Of a stretch of 64,000 nt of DNA, positions 33,075 to 45,425 are shown piece after piece. Origin of the DNA: Symsagittifera roscoffensis (taxonomy: Eukaryota; Xenacoelomorpha; Acoela; Convolutidae); contig NC_087067.1 of the NCBI RefSeq assembly GCF_963678635.1, forward strand, positions 27,099,547-27,163,546, in the 5' to 3' direction. A program made the position numbers and the translations under genes. Within the stretch, counting starts at the first letter, position 1, and every line of letters starts with the position of its first letter. A model generated the notes under the pieces. The model had not been told where the DNA came from and did not search any database. It saw only the letters and a list, made by a program, of their open reading frames with translations.

Positions 33075-33129
33075 TTTGAAAACGGTTCATATATTATACA
33101 TAAATATATTAATTTAAGTTAGCAAAAGC

Positions 33130-34764
33130 TTCTAGTCATAATGCTTATAGCATTCCTGAATTGAGACTTCTTTTTTTACCGCATTGAAGTAAAAAGCTAG
33201 TCTCTAATTATCGTTTTATTGATAGTGGTTGTTTGTCTGATCTCGAGACAAAAAAAAACACTTCAGATTCAAAAAAACCGAGAAAGTGAAAAATGAAGCA
33301 ACTCGCTTGTAATAAAGTTTTGAAAAGATCATACTTCTGCTTCATTCTATATATAATCGTTTTTGAGCCGAATAAGCTGGCGTTTTTTTTGCCAGATGAA
33401 TTTGTGGACAAAATTGCAGTTATAGAACGATGTATATCCCCAAAACTTAAAAAAAAATCACGGGTATTTTTTTTTGTTTCGGCTAAAATCACCTACTGCT
33501 TTTTTCAGTTATAAATATTCCATTGAGTTGCTAGTTGGAAAGTCGAAACGGGTCTAACGGAGGAACGCAAACAAACACAAATTTTCATTATCGTCGCATT
33601 CGGAGAGAAAACCGAAGTTGAAACACATATATATCTCCTTTATATAAATACATATATAAATTATATGTATCATATATAATTTATATCTAATCAACAAATA
33701 CTGAGTCTTTTGAAAGTATACCAGTTTTTCCACATCATTACAGTGTTCAATAAAACTGACAAGTTTGAAGGTGTGTCAAGTTGACCTATTCTCAATATGT
33801 CAGCGGTAAACTTCCAAAAAGATCTGACTAAGCAATTTCTCATTATTAGTGAACACTAAGCAAATCTTAAAATGCTTATACCAGCAGAAATAGTTTAAAT
33901 TTTTCGAACCACTGGAATCTAAACACAGAACAGCCAGATAATCTAAAGTTTTGTGAAAAAGTTTCTTTCTCTTTTCTTTTATTGTAAGTCGCCTTTAATT
34001 ATCATGAGCACCAAGTTTCACATAATCCCTCTGGTAACGTTAAGAATCCAAATCCATTTAACTTCAAAAACTTCCAAGATAATGCCGGCAGAGACAATTA
34101 AAAAGAGAGTCACTTTAATCATTAATAGTCATATGTTCAAAAGGAAGTGGTTGTAAATTGGAAAAACAACAGTAAAAAAAATCTAATAAAATTTACTGCA
34201 AAACACTAATAAAATGCATAATCTTTCCGTAGACTACTACTGTTTCATCTGCAAGGTAAAGATTATGAAAAAAAAACATTAGGACTGAGTTTAGTTGTTT
34301 TATATACTAGAGCGCTTGCAAGTATATTTTGCTCCTGTGAGTTGTTCCAAATTAGTAGAGCTCTCATATAAAAACTAAAACGTTTAGTATTGTTGTTATT
34401 AGAGGACAATTTTTTTTTCGATAAAGTTAACTTAAATATTGATTTGAATAACGTAAATTGATTTAGGCTACCAACAAAATTTTTGTATCGAATTTTTCAG
34501 AAATGGCATGAAATTTTCCAATCAAGGAAAAAACCTAATCAGCACTTTTTTGTATTTTTCTTTCAAATCTGACGACGAAACGTAACTCAAATGGTTACAG
34601 CTAGTCTTAACAACCCAACTTGATTGCTTTTAAATTTAAACTTTTGAATTATGAGTTATTCTGTTGAGTCAAATAGCCGGATAATGTTTGAAGCTCATGA
34701 TAGGGGCATTCATTAGCAGCAACTTGGTGGGTGTTCATTAGCAGAAACGGTTTCTTGATAGATA
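33130..34764. other. AT-rich DNA with a TATA-type palindromic microsatellite
   Basis: 33630-33690 is a run of ATATATAA/TTATATAT words able to form hairpins. The rest has short frames only and no recognisable gene, RNA or repeat family. Confidence 0.5.
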
Positions 34765-35536
34765 GAAGCTCATCTTATGCCGGTATACAAAAGACGAACC
34801 GGAGGCACCAGAAATCTAAAGACCTAGTTCAAAAACTTCTATATAAGCAAATGAACAATTACCTCCTGAAGAATAATTGTTGAAGTAACCATTTTGTTTA
34901 AACTCCGAGAGTCATCTTCAATCTTTGATGCACCATTATACAGAATTTAATCATTTCGAAATCAATTGGCAACAATAAACTTGTTGCTGCCTCCCTCCAA
35001 TCTTTTAAAAGCATTTGACCCCATCAATCAATTTAAAAAAAAAATTAAACCTGAAAACAAAAGTTTGGTTGAAAACTTGTATTACCGAGACAGTTTGAAG
35101 TGATTTATTTCAATGTTTTCATCAAGGTACAATCCTTGGACCTTATTTTATATACATAAATGATCCAACACAATTTTTACCAAAATATTGCAGATTCGTT
35201 CAACACGCTGATTGTACTTGTTGCTGATAAAAAAAAATGCAGAAATAGCTCTTAACCAACAATTTGAACATAGCTGGGAAGTTCTGTCAGGAAAACTGAA
35301 AATAAAATGAATAAAAAAGAAAATCAATAAACAGTCAAAATATATTGTAAACAATCAGTTTGCAATCGATCAAACTTTAAATTTTCAACAGGAAACTAAA
35401 AGTACACAAGAATTATTATTGATTAAATCTTTTTTAACAGGAAATTAAATATACTCAAGAAAAATGGCCACGTTATAGTAAATAAATATCTGGTGCCTCC
35501 GGTTCGTCTTTTTTTCACCGACATAAGATGAACTTC
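34765..35536. mobile_element. Foldback element with 48-base inverted ends
   Basis: The left arm 34765-34812 and the right arm 35489-35536 are inverted copies. The inner 24 bases are perfectly complementary (the AAAAGACGAACC and GGAGGCACCAGA words) and the outer part is imperfect. They enclose about 680 bases that include non-LTR reverse transcriptase debris on the plus strand. No transposase is present. It could be a non-autonomous terminal-inverted-repeat element that captured a LINE fragment, or two copies of a short repeat that flank it by chance. Confidence 0.6.
35002..35223 (+). pseudogene. Non-LTR reverse transcriptase fragment
   Basis: The plus strand reads LLKAFDPIN near 35002, the relic of the catalytic 'KAFD' block. 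Further on, at 35123, it reads QGTILGPYFIYINDPTQFLP, the 'PQGS-LGP-YINDLP' block found in Jockey/CR1-type enzymes. Both pieces are in the right order and about the right distance apart. Stops and frame changes lie between them, and a TGA follows at 35224-35226 before any YADD box. It is clearly dead. Confidence 0.75.
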
Positions 35537-37001
35537 TTCAAAAAACCTAAAATATTCATTAAAGAGAAATGTAATTGTGTCATATACGCTTTTTGACCGG
35601 TATTCAAGTGCCCTCGCGGATATATCGCAAGGACCTGGGGGTTTTCTATCCTATCATTGTTAGTTATTCTTTTGAAAAAAAATTTCATTTTTGACAATAT
35701 GTTTCTCAAAATGTTAGCCATATTTTGCCTGTCGGTAATTATTTGTCGGAAAAATTTTGGGGGCAGGGAATTTCTTTGGGTATTTTTTATTAAATTTTTG
35801 TAACAATGGTAATTTTCTTTCCAGTTCCGTTATGAAAATTTTTCCAGGTATTAATTGAATTTTTGTCAAATGAAATATTTTCTTCTTGTATATTTGGTTG
35901 GTCAATTATAATAAGAACCGTGTTTAGAGGTGCGCAAGCCTTGAAACATTGCACTAAAATTTCCTTGAAATTGCGAACCTTTTCTCTGGGTCTGCTCTGC
36001 ATGGAAAAAGTTCCAGTCCAACTTTATCGTTTCTTCATCATAGAATGTACGATTCAAAGGTTGAGTTTTTTGTTGCTAAAATAACAGTGACAACTAGAAG
36101 AGCAAAATCCTCAGTTTTGATAGATAGTTTGAAAGGTTGAAATTGTTTGTATCAATAGTACCAAATTAAGAGTTTTGGTTTTTTGAATAATTCGGAAATT
36201 ATCTCTCTTTAACTTCAAGACTATTAGGGGATAGATCACGTGCTTCTATTGATTCTTTTCGATCTTTAATCAAGCAAATCAAAATGAAACCACGTAAAAA
36301 TGTTAGCGTTTTAGTCAAACTTTGAAGTTATTTAAATAATTCGGCAAACTTTTTTTAAAAAAACTAACTTTCTGAGATCTGTTTGAATTACAAGCCAAGT
36401 TGTTGACAAGAAGCGATTAGATTTTTTGTGGTTCGACTTGATACAAAAAATATTTCGGCCGAAATATTTTCTCAATTTTTCCCAAGTGTATATAGATCAA
36501 GTCTCTTTTTTGGATTCATTGTTTTTCTAGGTATAACAACAATAAAATCACAACTTCACCTTTTGACTTACTAATTGATTATTTGCTCCGCTCGCGTCTA
36601 AATCCGACCATTTTTTTTTAATTTAGGCTCACAAATTGCTACTTTTTCTCGTTGACTCACGTTTTGCTGAAACCTCAAATTGTATCATCACCTAGTGGTC
36701 TGACTAAGTTTTTCAGTCATGTGCTTCTGTTACATGAACCATTTGTCAATTAAGACTCTAGAAAACAGCAAATGTCTATTTAAATCGGATCGAAGTTTTT
36801 AGGAGTTTTCGCAAAAGAAGTCAATCCACAAACATATTTAACATTTTTTAAAATCTAGGGAGTATCATGACGTAGAAGTATATTCTCTTGCTGTTTTGTA
36901 AATTGAGAAACTGAGATAAAAATATTGTGGCTTTTTGACCCAGTGTATCAATTTTTGTCTGAAATGTTATGGGTTATGGTTTCAAAACATCACGCGTGAG
37001 T
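35537..37001. other. AT-rich DNA, nothing recognised
   Basis: Only short frames in both strands. No splice-linked exons, RNA genes or repeat copies were recognised. Confidence 0.5.
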
Positions 37002-37442
37002 CAGGGGCGGATTTAGGGGGGGGGGGGGCAGGGGGTGCGGACGCCCCCCCCCCCTCTCAGGGATTCGAACCCCTGCCAACCCAAAGGGTCCCCCCGTTGG
37101 TATTTTTTAAGAAATCCATTTTTGGCCGACCGACCCTAAAATTTTTCTAAAGGCGCCTTTGGCGCCAATATATACTAATTTTGAGGAGGAGCGCGCGCCA
37201 AAAAAATGCGTTTTTCTTGTCAAAATTTTCCAAAAAGTGCCCAAAAACGGCTTTTTTGACCTGTTTTTTCAAAAAATTGCCTGCGGCGCAGAAAATCTGG
37301 CCAAAACAGGGTCTTTTTACTGCTTTGGGAGAGCTCGGAACGTCAATCTGATCGACCTATAAAAAAAAAGGTCGACAAATTTTTCGAAAATTTTTTGAAA
37401 ATCCGCCCCCCCCCCCTCGAGAAAATCCTAGATCCGCCCCTG
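37002..37442. mobile_element. hAT-type MITE with 8-base target duplication
   Basis: 441 bases with terminal inverted repeats CAGGGGCGGATTTAGG and CCTAGATCCGCCCCTG. It is flanked on both sides by GCGTGAGT (36994-37001 and 37443-37450), a perfect 8-base duplication as hAT transposases make. The element is much more GC-rich than its surroundings, with G and C runs next to both ends. It has no transposase. On the minus strand it carries GGTTCGAATCC (37071-37061), a perfect match to the tRNA B-box consensus. Its interior resembles part of block B. Confidence 0.9.
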
Positions 37443-40210
37443 GCGTGAGTCATGTTCTGCGACTTCAGCGTTTGTAAAAGAGCTCAATTTTACCGAAATT
37501 TCCATAATTAACCTTAAGGATTTTCCGATAGAAAAAACCGTTAATTTTCATTAGATGAACAAAAAGAGCAATTGTTGGTTCTGGTGTATCTTGTATCATT
37601 TGTCAAGAATGTATCGTTTTTCAGATTGAACTTTTTCTGGGATCTTTGTCAAATAAAAAATGTTTATCTTAGTTTTTCACTTTTTTCGCAATTTTTATGT
37701 GGAAACGAAAACGCACTATTGAAACGTGGTGGCTAATTCTAAGCGAGTACAACAATTTAGATAAAAATTTTAGCATAATTCGACAGGAGTTTGCTGGAGT
37801 TTTAAACAAATTGAACTCATTGTTACTCTTGACTTTTTCAGCCGGTTTGTCTGCAAAGATTATCAACTTTTCAAAATAGCTTGTGACAGTGGTGAAGCTT
37901 CACTCAACAGAAACGCGAAAGAAACTATATACGTTAAGTTGGATAACACTCGTGTTTAATTGTACGGATAGCTAAAATGAATCAGTGTTTTTTTTTATGA
38001 AATGAATCAAGCTATCAAAATTATTATTTTAAGAATATCAAACTCTACACTTTAAAAGTGTCTGTTTAATTTATTTTCTAATTGGTGAAATAATTTGGTT
38101 ATAAATTTATCGAGATATTTCGAACTTTTTTTTTGTCTGAGTGGCTTCCTTGGAAACTTGCATTATATGTGAAACAAAAAGCTAATAAACTGATTTTGAA
38201 ATTTTTCATAGTTTGTCATTTGAATAACTTAGCAATCTTTGTCGAACTGTTTCAAGCTTCCCCAACATAATTCTGATGTTGCAAAATAGTTCAATCTATT
38301 AAAATCAATTTAAGGCTTTTAATTTGTAATATGTTGATTCTTTGAATTGAATAAAAAATTGAAAAAAAAACAACAGCGCATTTCTAATGACAATATTTTT
38401 CTTACTATAAAATGTTGTAGCCTTTTAATAGTTTAGATTTGTTTTTTAAGAAAATTTTGTTAGTTTTATGGACTTCTTGTATATCAAGAAAAATCAAGAT
38501 TGAGTTTAGGTAACCTTTTTGAAACAAACCCGCTAGTGGTTTTAAATATAAAGCCATCAGCAAAACAGAGCAAAATATCCATAATTTGGAAAATTTGGAG
38601 CTCTCAAACGATTTGAAATTGTTGAGCTTTTAAACTAAACTAAAAAGAGTCTTTCAAAACTTCGATTAAATTGTCATTTTAGTTTGCACTGCGTTTTATT
38701 GATTGTCGTTTTCAATTGTTCAAAAAGCTTAAAAACTCTAGTCATCCGTTTTGGCTCTCACACTATAAGTTGATTGATTTCACTGATTAGTTTAGAATTT
38801 TTTTACCATTTATTAATAAACGTCTTTTTTACACTCAAAATATGCTTATATTCATCTTTTTTATAAAAGTGTCTTATGCTTATAAAAGTGTCTCAACAAC
38901 TCCAAAAAACTTGGCCCAAAAATGGTTTATTCGGGCAAAAACTCTCTCTGAACAGTTTTAGAGGTGATTGAGCTACAATGGATGTGATAAGTTGTGTCAA
39001 AGACGTTTTTTTTACTGCTGCCTGGATTTGTTACTTAACACGTCCCATCATAAATCCGCTAAAATACTTTTTGAAAAAGATTTATCGATTTTCACACGGG
39101 CTCAGAAACTCCAAAGCTGAAATACTTTATAATTGTGTTGTGCAAAAAAAGTTGGTTCTAATTCCTGTTAACCAAATCATTCCATGAGACAAAAATTTAT
39201 TCCATGAGACAAAAATTTTTGCATAAGGCGTATACTTTATTCTCCTGGTGAAAAAAAAACGTTTTTGAAGACAATAAACAGTCAATTGAAAACAATAAAA
39301 TGCAGCTGTATTCTCCCGATGTTGTCAATTAAAAACAATGAAATGGCCGCTTGAGTTGTCAAGCCGTATACGCAATGAGACAATAAAAATGCTTGAATTG
39401 TGTCAGTCATGCATGAGTTGTGTCAGAATTGTTAATTGTCTCAACAACTCCAAAAAACTTGACCAAAAATGGTTTTTTCGGATTAAAATTCAAAATGAGT
39501 GAATAGAAAATCAAAAACTAAAGTGTCAGAATTTCATTTGTTCTGTATTCTTTTTCAAAGTAACGGAAAAAACAGAGAGTTTTAAAAACACGATTTTACG
39601 ATTTTTGTGAACCTTCTATCGTTTCACTGACATATAAAAGTTGCCAAGAAAAGTTGTGATCAATAAATTTGTAATTTTTGACTTTTTGTCTGTTACTGAG
39701 TAGGGACGAAGAAAATATTTTCCTTAAAAAGGCGCAAAGATAGGTTACTAAGCCAATAAAACATAGTCATTAAAAATTTTGGCCAATAAAACTAAGCCAA
39801 TAAAATTGTTTAGGAAAGTAAATGTTTTTAGCGGAAAAAAATCAATGAGGAAAACATACGAAGCCAAGATTAGTAAAATAACAAATAACAAAAAAAAATC
39901 AAGACATTCTCATCTTCAATGAATAATGCTAACAAATAAAAAATTGAGATTTGGTAACTAAGCCAAAAAAGGCTAATCTGACTCAATAGAGGAAGTCGAT
40001 AATGTTTTTTTTTGAAACTCAATATATTACGTTTGATTTTTAAAAAAAAGCAATAAGTCCTGGCTGTCAGGACCAACTCCAACTTAGGGCTTGAGCAATC
40101 CCAGGCCTAGTCGTTACTCAAGAGAGAGAAGCTAAAAACCAATTCAGGACTATCAAATGTACAAATTAAATAAACAAAATTAAAAAATTTAAATAAAATT
40201 GGTTGCTCCA
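37443..40210. other. AT-rich DNA with minor local duplications
   Basis: No gene was recognised. Small repeats include CCATGAGACAAAAATTT twice (39181-39217), GTCTCAACAACTCCAAAAAA twice (38890 and 39438) and AAGCCAATAAAA words at 39750-39810. Confidence 0.5.
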
Positions 40211-40342
40211 AAAAATAATTCCTCGACGCAACATCTAAGCCAGAAAACATAGACGACAATTGATAGGCGAAACATAAAAAATAATTTCTCGACGCAACAT
40301 CTAAGCCAGAAAAAAGAGACGAACAACTGATAGGCGAAACAT
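40211..40342. repeat. 66-base tandem repeat, two copies
   Basis: CTCGACGCAACATCTAAGCC starts at 40222 and again at 40288, each followed by CAGAAAA, GACGA and TTGATAGGCGAAACA or CTGATAGGCGAAACA. There are two copies with minor differences and no coding signal. Confidence 0.8.
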
Positions 40343-40849
40343 TGTTTGAAACAGAATATTAACTGTTTGAAAAAAAAAACAAATCAAGGCTATGTTCGAA
40401 CTTTGGAGTGTGCCGGAGAGTTTAAGAAACTTTTTTTAAATAGTAAAGGCTATGAAATTATTCAATTGATATTGTTACACTGAAAAACACTTATTGTTTT
40501 CATAACGCTTACAGATTGCGGATATATCTTCTTAAAACAACTTGCTAATGCTGTAAGTTTTTCATCAAGGGCACTTTAAATCGAATTATTATTTTTTTGC
40601 TGAGGTAAAGATACCAGTTTCCTCAATTCCAATCTTAAAAAATGACTCGCAAACATTTTCAGCAAAAATCTGGGGGAAACGTCGAAAATTGTAAGTTCTG
40701 CCATAGTTTTGGATTAATTTAAACGCACTTTTAAGAATATATCCATGGTAAAGAGCGTAACAAAAATTATAAAATGCACGGCGAATTATCTCACGCTCAA
40801 AATCACTCCAAGATGAATTCAGAAAGCTAATTGGTTATACTAAGTCCTT

Positions 40850-41480
40850 ATCCGACCCAAATTATAATACTTACTTTTTAATATTGGTCGTTGATGGCGG
40901 AAAAATAAGCAAAGAACAAGCTTCAAAGTTTTTATTCTATCAAAGTTGTTTTTACCGACAACTATTCGAGAACTGAGAGACAGTCAGTGCTTTCAAGTTA
41001 GCTTTGATACAACTAGTCCTGCCTTAGCTGTATTTACCTATTCTGAAAATTTTTCACGCAAAATGTGTGTTCCTGTTTGCTTCCTGTTTCATGGGTCGCT
41101 TGTTTTTTTGAAAAACCGGAGTAAAATGCGTGAGCTTGGACTTTAAATTTCACTTAAAAACATTTTTCGAGCTCAGAATCATAACTTTAGGCGTGTACCT
41201 GAAAAGGCGGAGAGCCAAACAATTTTAAAAATTCAAGCTTTCATTTGCTTTTTAATTGTTTATTAAAGAGTTTTGATGCCATTTTGCTGTCATGGATTTT
41301 CTTGAAAGTGCACGTCTGCGATTTTTTCTTCAAGAATTTATCTTCTTCAAGGCCTGATTGTGCTCCAACAATAAAATTATTAAAAAAAGAAACCAGAAAA
41401 ATGGACGAAAAATTTTTTGCGCGTACTCCTATTTATTTTCCTCAAATTTTCAATGCATTTGCTTTGTATGCATAAGGGTT
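40850..41480. repeat. Diverged dispersed repeat, copy 1
   Basis: This pairs with 52870-53430 in the same orientation. Shared blocks in the same order are TATTGG-CG-TGA-GGC, AGCAAAGAACA, TACCTATTCTGA, TTTCACGCA, TGTGTTCCTGTTTGC, and a later GTTTTGATGCC against ATTTTGATGCC followed by GTTTGCTGT-like sequence. Identity is low, so this is an old family. No frame is common to both copies. Confidence 0.6.
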
Positions 41481-42061
41481 GATAACCAAATTTGGTTTCT
41501 GTGAAGTACTAAATTGTGATAACTTTGGTACAATTTTATGACATCTGTTTTTGGGCAACCGATCCTCAAAATTATTCGAAGAATTTTTTTGCGCCAATAT
41601 CAGGTTACCTTGAAAGAAAAAGAAATCCGATTTTTGAGAAAACAATTTTACCAAATAGCGTTTTTAAAAAATGATTAGGAAGCTCGTAAAATCAATTCAG
41701 AGAACCAAAAAATTTCTTTCTAAAAATTCTTAGATGTACCCCTGAAAACCAGATTTTTTGTGATAAATTTAACATATAGGTTAACCCTGTTTAGTAAGTC
41801 AATTTTAGATTTGCTTTCTTGTATAAGTTGTTATTTGAAATGAAGGTGATTTCAACGGATTTCAGAAACCGACATTGTAAATTTTCTGCACATAAATTTT
41901 GATCTGAGTGCAGTGTGTGCTCTGTGTATCTGGTATGCAACAGTCATATATCATGTATACTTTTATTAAAGAAATGCAGTGGAGTTTCTGGTAGCCAATT
42001 CAGAGGGAATCTTTTCAGGATAAGTAACAACTGTCGCCATTTTCTCAGCTCAGTGACTTTT
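41481..42061. other. AT-rich DNA with a possible MITE relic
   Basis: Near 41535-41610 the string GGGCAACCGATCCTCAAAATT followed by TTTTTTTGCGCCAATAT resembles the interior of the hAT MITE (GGCCGACCGACCCTAAAAT, then GGCGCCAATAT). It is probably an old fragment. Nothing else is supported. Confidence 0.4.
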
Positions 42062-42586
42062 TGTTCCGACTTTTGTTACGAAAGTAATGGAATATTTGTG
42101 CTAGGGGTGGTTTTCTTTTCTTCAGACAAATTTCGACTTTTTAACTGCCTATTTTTGATGTAATCTTTTTTAACATTCCAAAAGTATTGATTGTCTTGAG
42201 CTTAAACTGAAAAGATATTTCACCTGTGATCTTTTTTCATAAAAATATGGGGGTTTAAAGATAGCGATTTTGGCCAATTTGGGACAATTAATGCGCGATA
42301 TAATTCGCGCTATTAACGCGTAAGTAGAGATTCAATCCATCATAGAAATTGTTCCAAATTAGTTCAAGGAATCTTATTTGCCATAGATGATTTGTTAATA
42401 GGAGCGGTATATATCACTTTCTACTTTATATGGCGTGAGGGGGGATGACTTTTACAAAAAATCTCAATTTTTTTTTAAAATTGGCTTTATTTGATTACAC
42501 TTATTTTTTCATGTTATTACTGCTCGGTAGAACTTAAAAGGCTGTCGGAACATTCAAGGCTTCGCCCTGATACGAGCAGTCTTGTT
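42062..42586 (+). mobile_element. Helentron-like element, copy H2
   Basis: Starts TGTTCCGACT and ends GATACGAGCAGTCTTGTT like H1. Its terminal hairpins are damaged: CTTTTGTTACGAAAG at the start and CAAGGCTTCGCCCTG at the end each have mismatches. The GC-rich centre GCGCGATATAATTCGCGC is kept. It is followed directly by H3 in the same orientation. Confidence 0.6.
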
Positions 42587-42587
42587 G

Positions 42588-43146
42588 TTTTGACTTTCGA
42601 TACGAAAGTAACGGAATGTTTGTGCTCGGGGTGGGTTTTTTTTCTTCAGACAAATTTCGACTTTTTAACTTTGGCCATTTTTAACTTTGGCCATTTTATC
42701 TAAGCCATTTTTGACAAAATTTTTTTATATCATTCGAAATGTATTGTTGTCTTGAGCTCAAACTTGAAAAGATATTTCACCTGTGATCATTTTTCGTTTA
42801 AAAAAATGGGGGTTTAAAGATAGCCATTTTGGCCAATTTGGGACAATTAACGCGCGATATATTTCGCGCTATTAAGGCGTGAGCGGAGAGTTAATCCGTC
42901 TTAAAATCGTTCCAAAATGGTTGAAAGAAACTTATTGCCATAATTGATTTGTTACAAGGAGCAAAATCTATTCTTTTATACTTATGGCGTGTGGGGGGAT
43001 GATTTCATAAAAAATTTCAAATTTTAGAAAGAAAGTTTTTCATTTTATTTTTTCTTTGATTGAATTTTGTAATGTTATTACTGCTCCATAAAACCTTAAA
43101 AGGCAGTCAGAACATTCAGGGCTTCGCCCTGATACGAGTAGTCTTA
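42588..43146 (+). mobile_element. Helentron-like element, copy H3
   Basis: This abuts H2 head to tail. The first few bases differ (GTTTTGACTTTC in place of TGTTCCGACTTTC), so its 5' end was formed at or by the junction. The first hairpin is intact (GACTTTCGATACGAAAGT). The 3' hairpin is intact at CAGGGCTTCGCCCTG, and it ends GATACGAGTAGTCTTATT. A short internal duplication AACTTTGGCCATTTT occurs twice at 42667-42698. Confidence 0.6.
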
Positions 43147-43245
43147 TTACATTTTGTTATGTTTTTGAATGAAATTTTGAGTGAATTGATTTTGATTGAG
43201 TTTTTGACTGAAATTATCGATGAGTGAATTCAAATTCTGTAGTCA

Positions 43246-43713
43246 ACAAGACTGCTCCGACTGTCCCTTATTTCCTATCGAATAGTTTTTGTGAAAAAAA
43301 ACAAAATCTATACATTTTGGACAATATCTAAGTGTTGAATTTTGAGTCGTTCGAAATTAATACGATCAATTAGCAGCTAGCCTCAATTCAGTTTGGAACA
43401 ATTTTGTTGTGCGGGATAGTTCGCCACTCATAAATAGTTCGCGTTATACGCTCTCAGCATTATGAATAAACTCTTTAAAACGCGCATAATTTAGATAAAA
43501 AACATAAAAAATTTGGCAAATTTCAAACCCCCAAAATTCTTACAAAAAAACGCAGGTGAAATAATTTTTTAACATTTGAACTCAGGAAAAGAATATCTTC
43601 AATAGGGAATAAAAAATGTTCGTTGAAAACTATTATTTCGATTGATGAAAATTGATTGAATAAAAAAACCACACCGAGCATAAATATTCAGTTTTCTTCG
43701 AAAGTCGGAACAA
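43246..43713 (-). mobile_element. Helentron-like element, copy H5, strongly diverged
   Basis: Minus-strand copy: AACAAGACTG at the left edge and AAAGTCGGAACAA at the right edge are the inverted ends of the family. Between them TTTCAAACCCCCA, GGTGAAATAATTTTTTAAC and CCACACCGAGCATAAATATTC match the family interior. The 3' hairpin is lost. It lies in opposite orientation to H2 and H3. Confidence 0.55.
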
Positions 43714-44275
43714 TAACCGTAAAAATGCATTTTTGAGTGCGAAACTTAAAACCGTGATGCCATTTCCCTGTCATGTCGCAAAATTGGTGTAGCTTTTCTA
43801 CTTTTTTTTCTATTTTTTTTTCAGCCAGCAAATGAATTTAAAAGTTTATAGAAAAGAGTTTACAGTTTGTTGTTTTTTTATTTGTTTGTTTTAGATGATT
43901 GAGTGGTGAAATCTAAAAACGAAAAATGAGACATTTATAAAGAATGGTTAGTTGTGTTGGAAATTTATTAGTTAAAAAAAATATTTAATTGTACTTACAA
44001 AAGGTCATGGTCGGCAAAAATTCCTACTGGGAAAACATTGTGAATTGTGTCCTATGATGTTAGTAGTTTAGCAAGCAAGCGGATTGGATGACGTTGGTTT
44101 AGTTTGTAGGAGAGGCCATAGAAGCTCGAGTGCGCTGATGATCTTGTGCTTTTCACTACTTAGTGAGAATACGGCGTGTTTTGAATTAGGTTATAGAGCT
44201 TATGTTTATATTTGGTGTTATGAATTTTTTCTAGGATTGGATTTTCGACGGGCGGTATATATTCGTGGGGGAAAC

Positions 44276-44539
44276 TTAGTGGGCGAGTTTTCCGACGTTA
44301 AAAAGTCTGGTTAATGCGCAGAATATATACATTTCTCTTATGGGGTAGTAGTTTCGGATGTTGCCTTGCATATTAGTGTCTTTTATACAGTATGTGAAGC
44401 CTAGGAAGAATGGTGAAGTATATTTAGAGTTATTAAAAGTGAATCGATGTAGTGGGTTTGGTGATGGTGTATTAGTTGTATAGTGGTGTTGAATAAAATT
44501 ATAATAAGTGTAATTGTGAGTTTGTTTAAAGCGTAACAC
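44276..44539 (-). other. Minus-strand open frame, 87 codons, not recognised
   Basis: Rich in Tyr, Asn, His, Thr and Pro. The equivalent region of copy 2 (near 46210-46460) lacks about 95 bases at 44128-44300 and carries substitutions, so the frame is not maintained. It is probably untranslated downstream sequence of the glycoprotein-like gene. Confidence 0.3.
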
Positions 44540-44879
44540 GTTCTTTTGGTGTAGGAAATTGAAAGTTAATGAGAAATGATTAAGTTAACAAAAAAAAGAA
44601 TCGTAGGCTTTGGTGTCGCGAAGTGCTGTGGATATAACATTAACATATTTTTTATTCAAGCGGTTATTAACAAATAATTATTGTGATTTTATGAAAAACT
44701 CTTCAGTTAATTGGGGATTTGTATTTTTATCGTCTTTTAAAAATGTATCTTCCATATAACGTGCAAAAGCGGGATCATAGTGGGTAATTCAGAATCGGTG
44801 TTTGCATTCTGTGCAACAAACCTACTTAATGTTTGCGTTAGTCCGATGGTTGTGAATTGTTTTTCATGAAGTGCTGTGG

Positions 44880-45353
44880 TTAGGTGATGAAGTCGGGTTT
44901 GACATAGTTCATTGTCTTCTTGATTATTATATAATGGAAGTGATAATGGGTAAGTGAAATGGTAATATGATGTCCATGAAAGTGTTGGAAACAGGGTATA
45001 TTCGTCAACGTAAATTCGTTGATCGTTGTTGGTGGTTTGGTAGTAAATGTATTGTAGAAATTTTGGTAATCACATTTGTAGAAACTCTTGAGTGTTAGTG
45101 TGGAGTGGGTGAACGGAAAACAATCGATGAGGTCGGGGGTTGGGAAGCATTGGGGTATTGGGATGGTTTCGTTTAAATACTCGGTGGGCTCGGGTTTCTT
45201 TAACTGTGGATGCTGGTTTCGAGGATTCGGAGGATGTAATGGATTGCGATAAGTGAAATTAGTGGTGTGTGGCTGTTCTATGATTTGTTTGTATGTGTCT
45301 TCTATATTCGGTTGATGAGCTACTTTATTAGTACTGGACTTTGTGGGTAGCAA
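44880..45353 (-). pseudogene. Proline-rich frame created by a deletion, copy 1
   Basis: 157 codons, with TYRNPLHPPNPRNQHPQLKK in the middle. Nucleotides aligned with the proline/serine-rich frame of copy 2 (47091-47762) are read here in a different frame. Copy 1 also lacks about 497 bases that form most of that frame. The open frame here is therefore probably an accident of AT/GT-skewed composition after the deletion. A conserved protein is unlikely. Confidence 0.35.
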
Positions 45354-45425
45354 TGACTTGTAGAGATGTGCTCTGTAACTGGTGTATTTCTATAGTTTCG
45401 TGGTACTAAAGATAACGGAAGTTTA

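Noticed and set aside
32817-33122. 101-codon plus-strand frame overlapping exon 3 of the peptide gene
   Set aside because: It starts inside intron 2, is in a different phase from the exon 2 donor and runs through the AATAAA at 33069. It cannot be ruled out as an alternative product but has no support.
37061-37071. A tRNA gene at the B-box in the MITE
   Set aside because: No acceptor stem, D arm or anticodon arm can be folded around it, and it lacks an A-box at the right distance.
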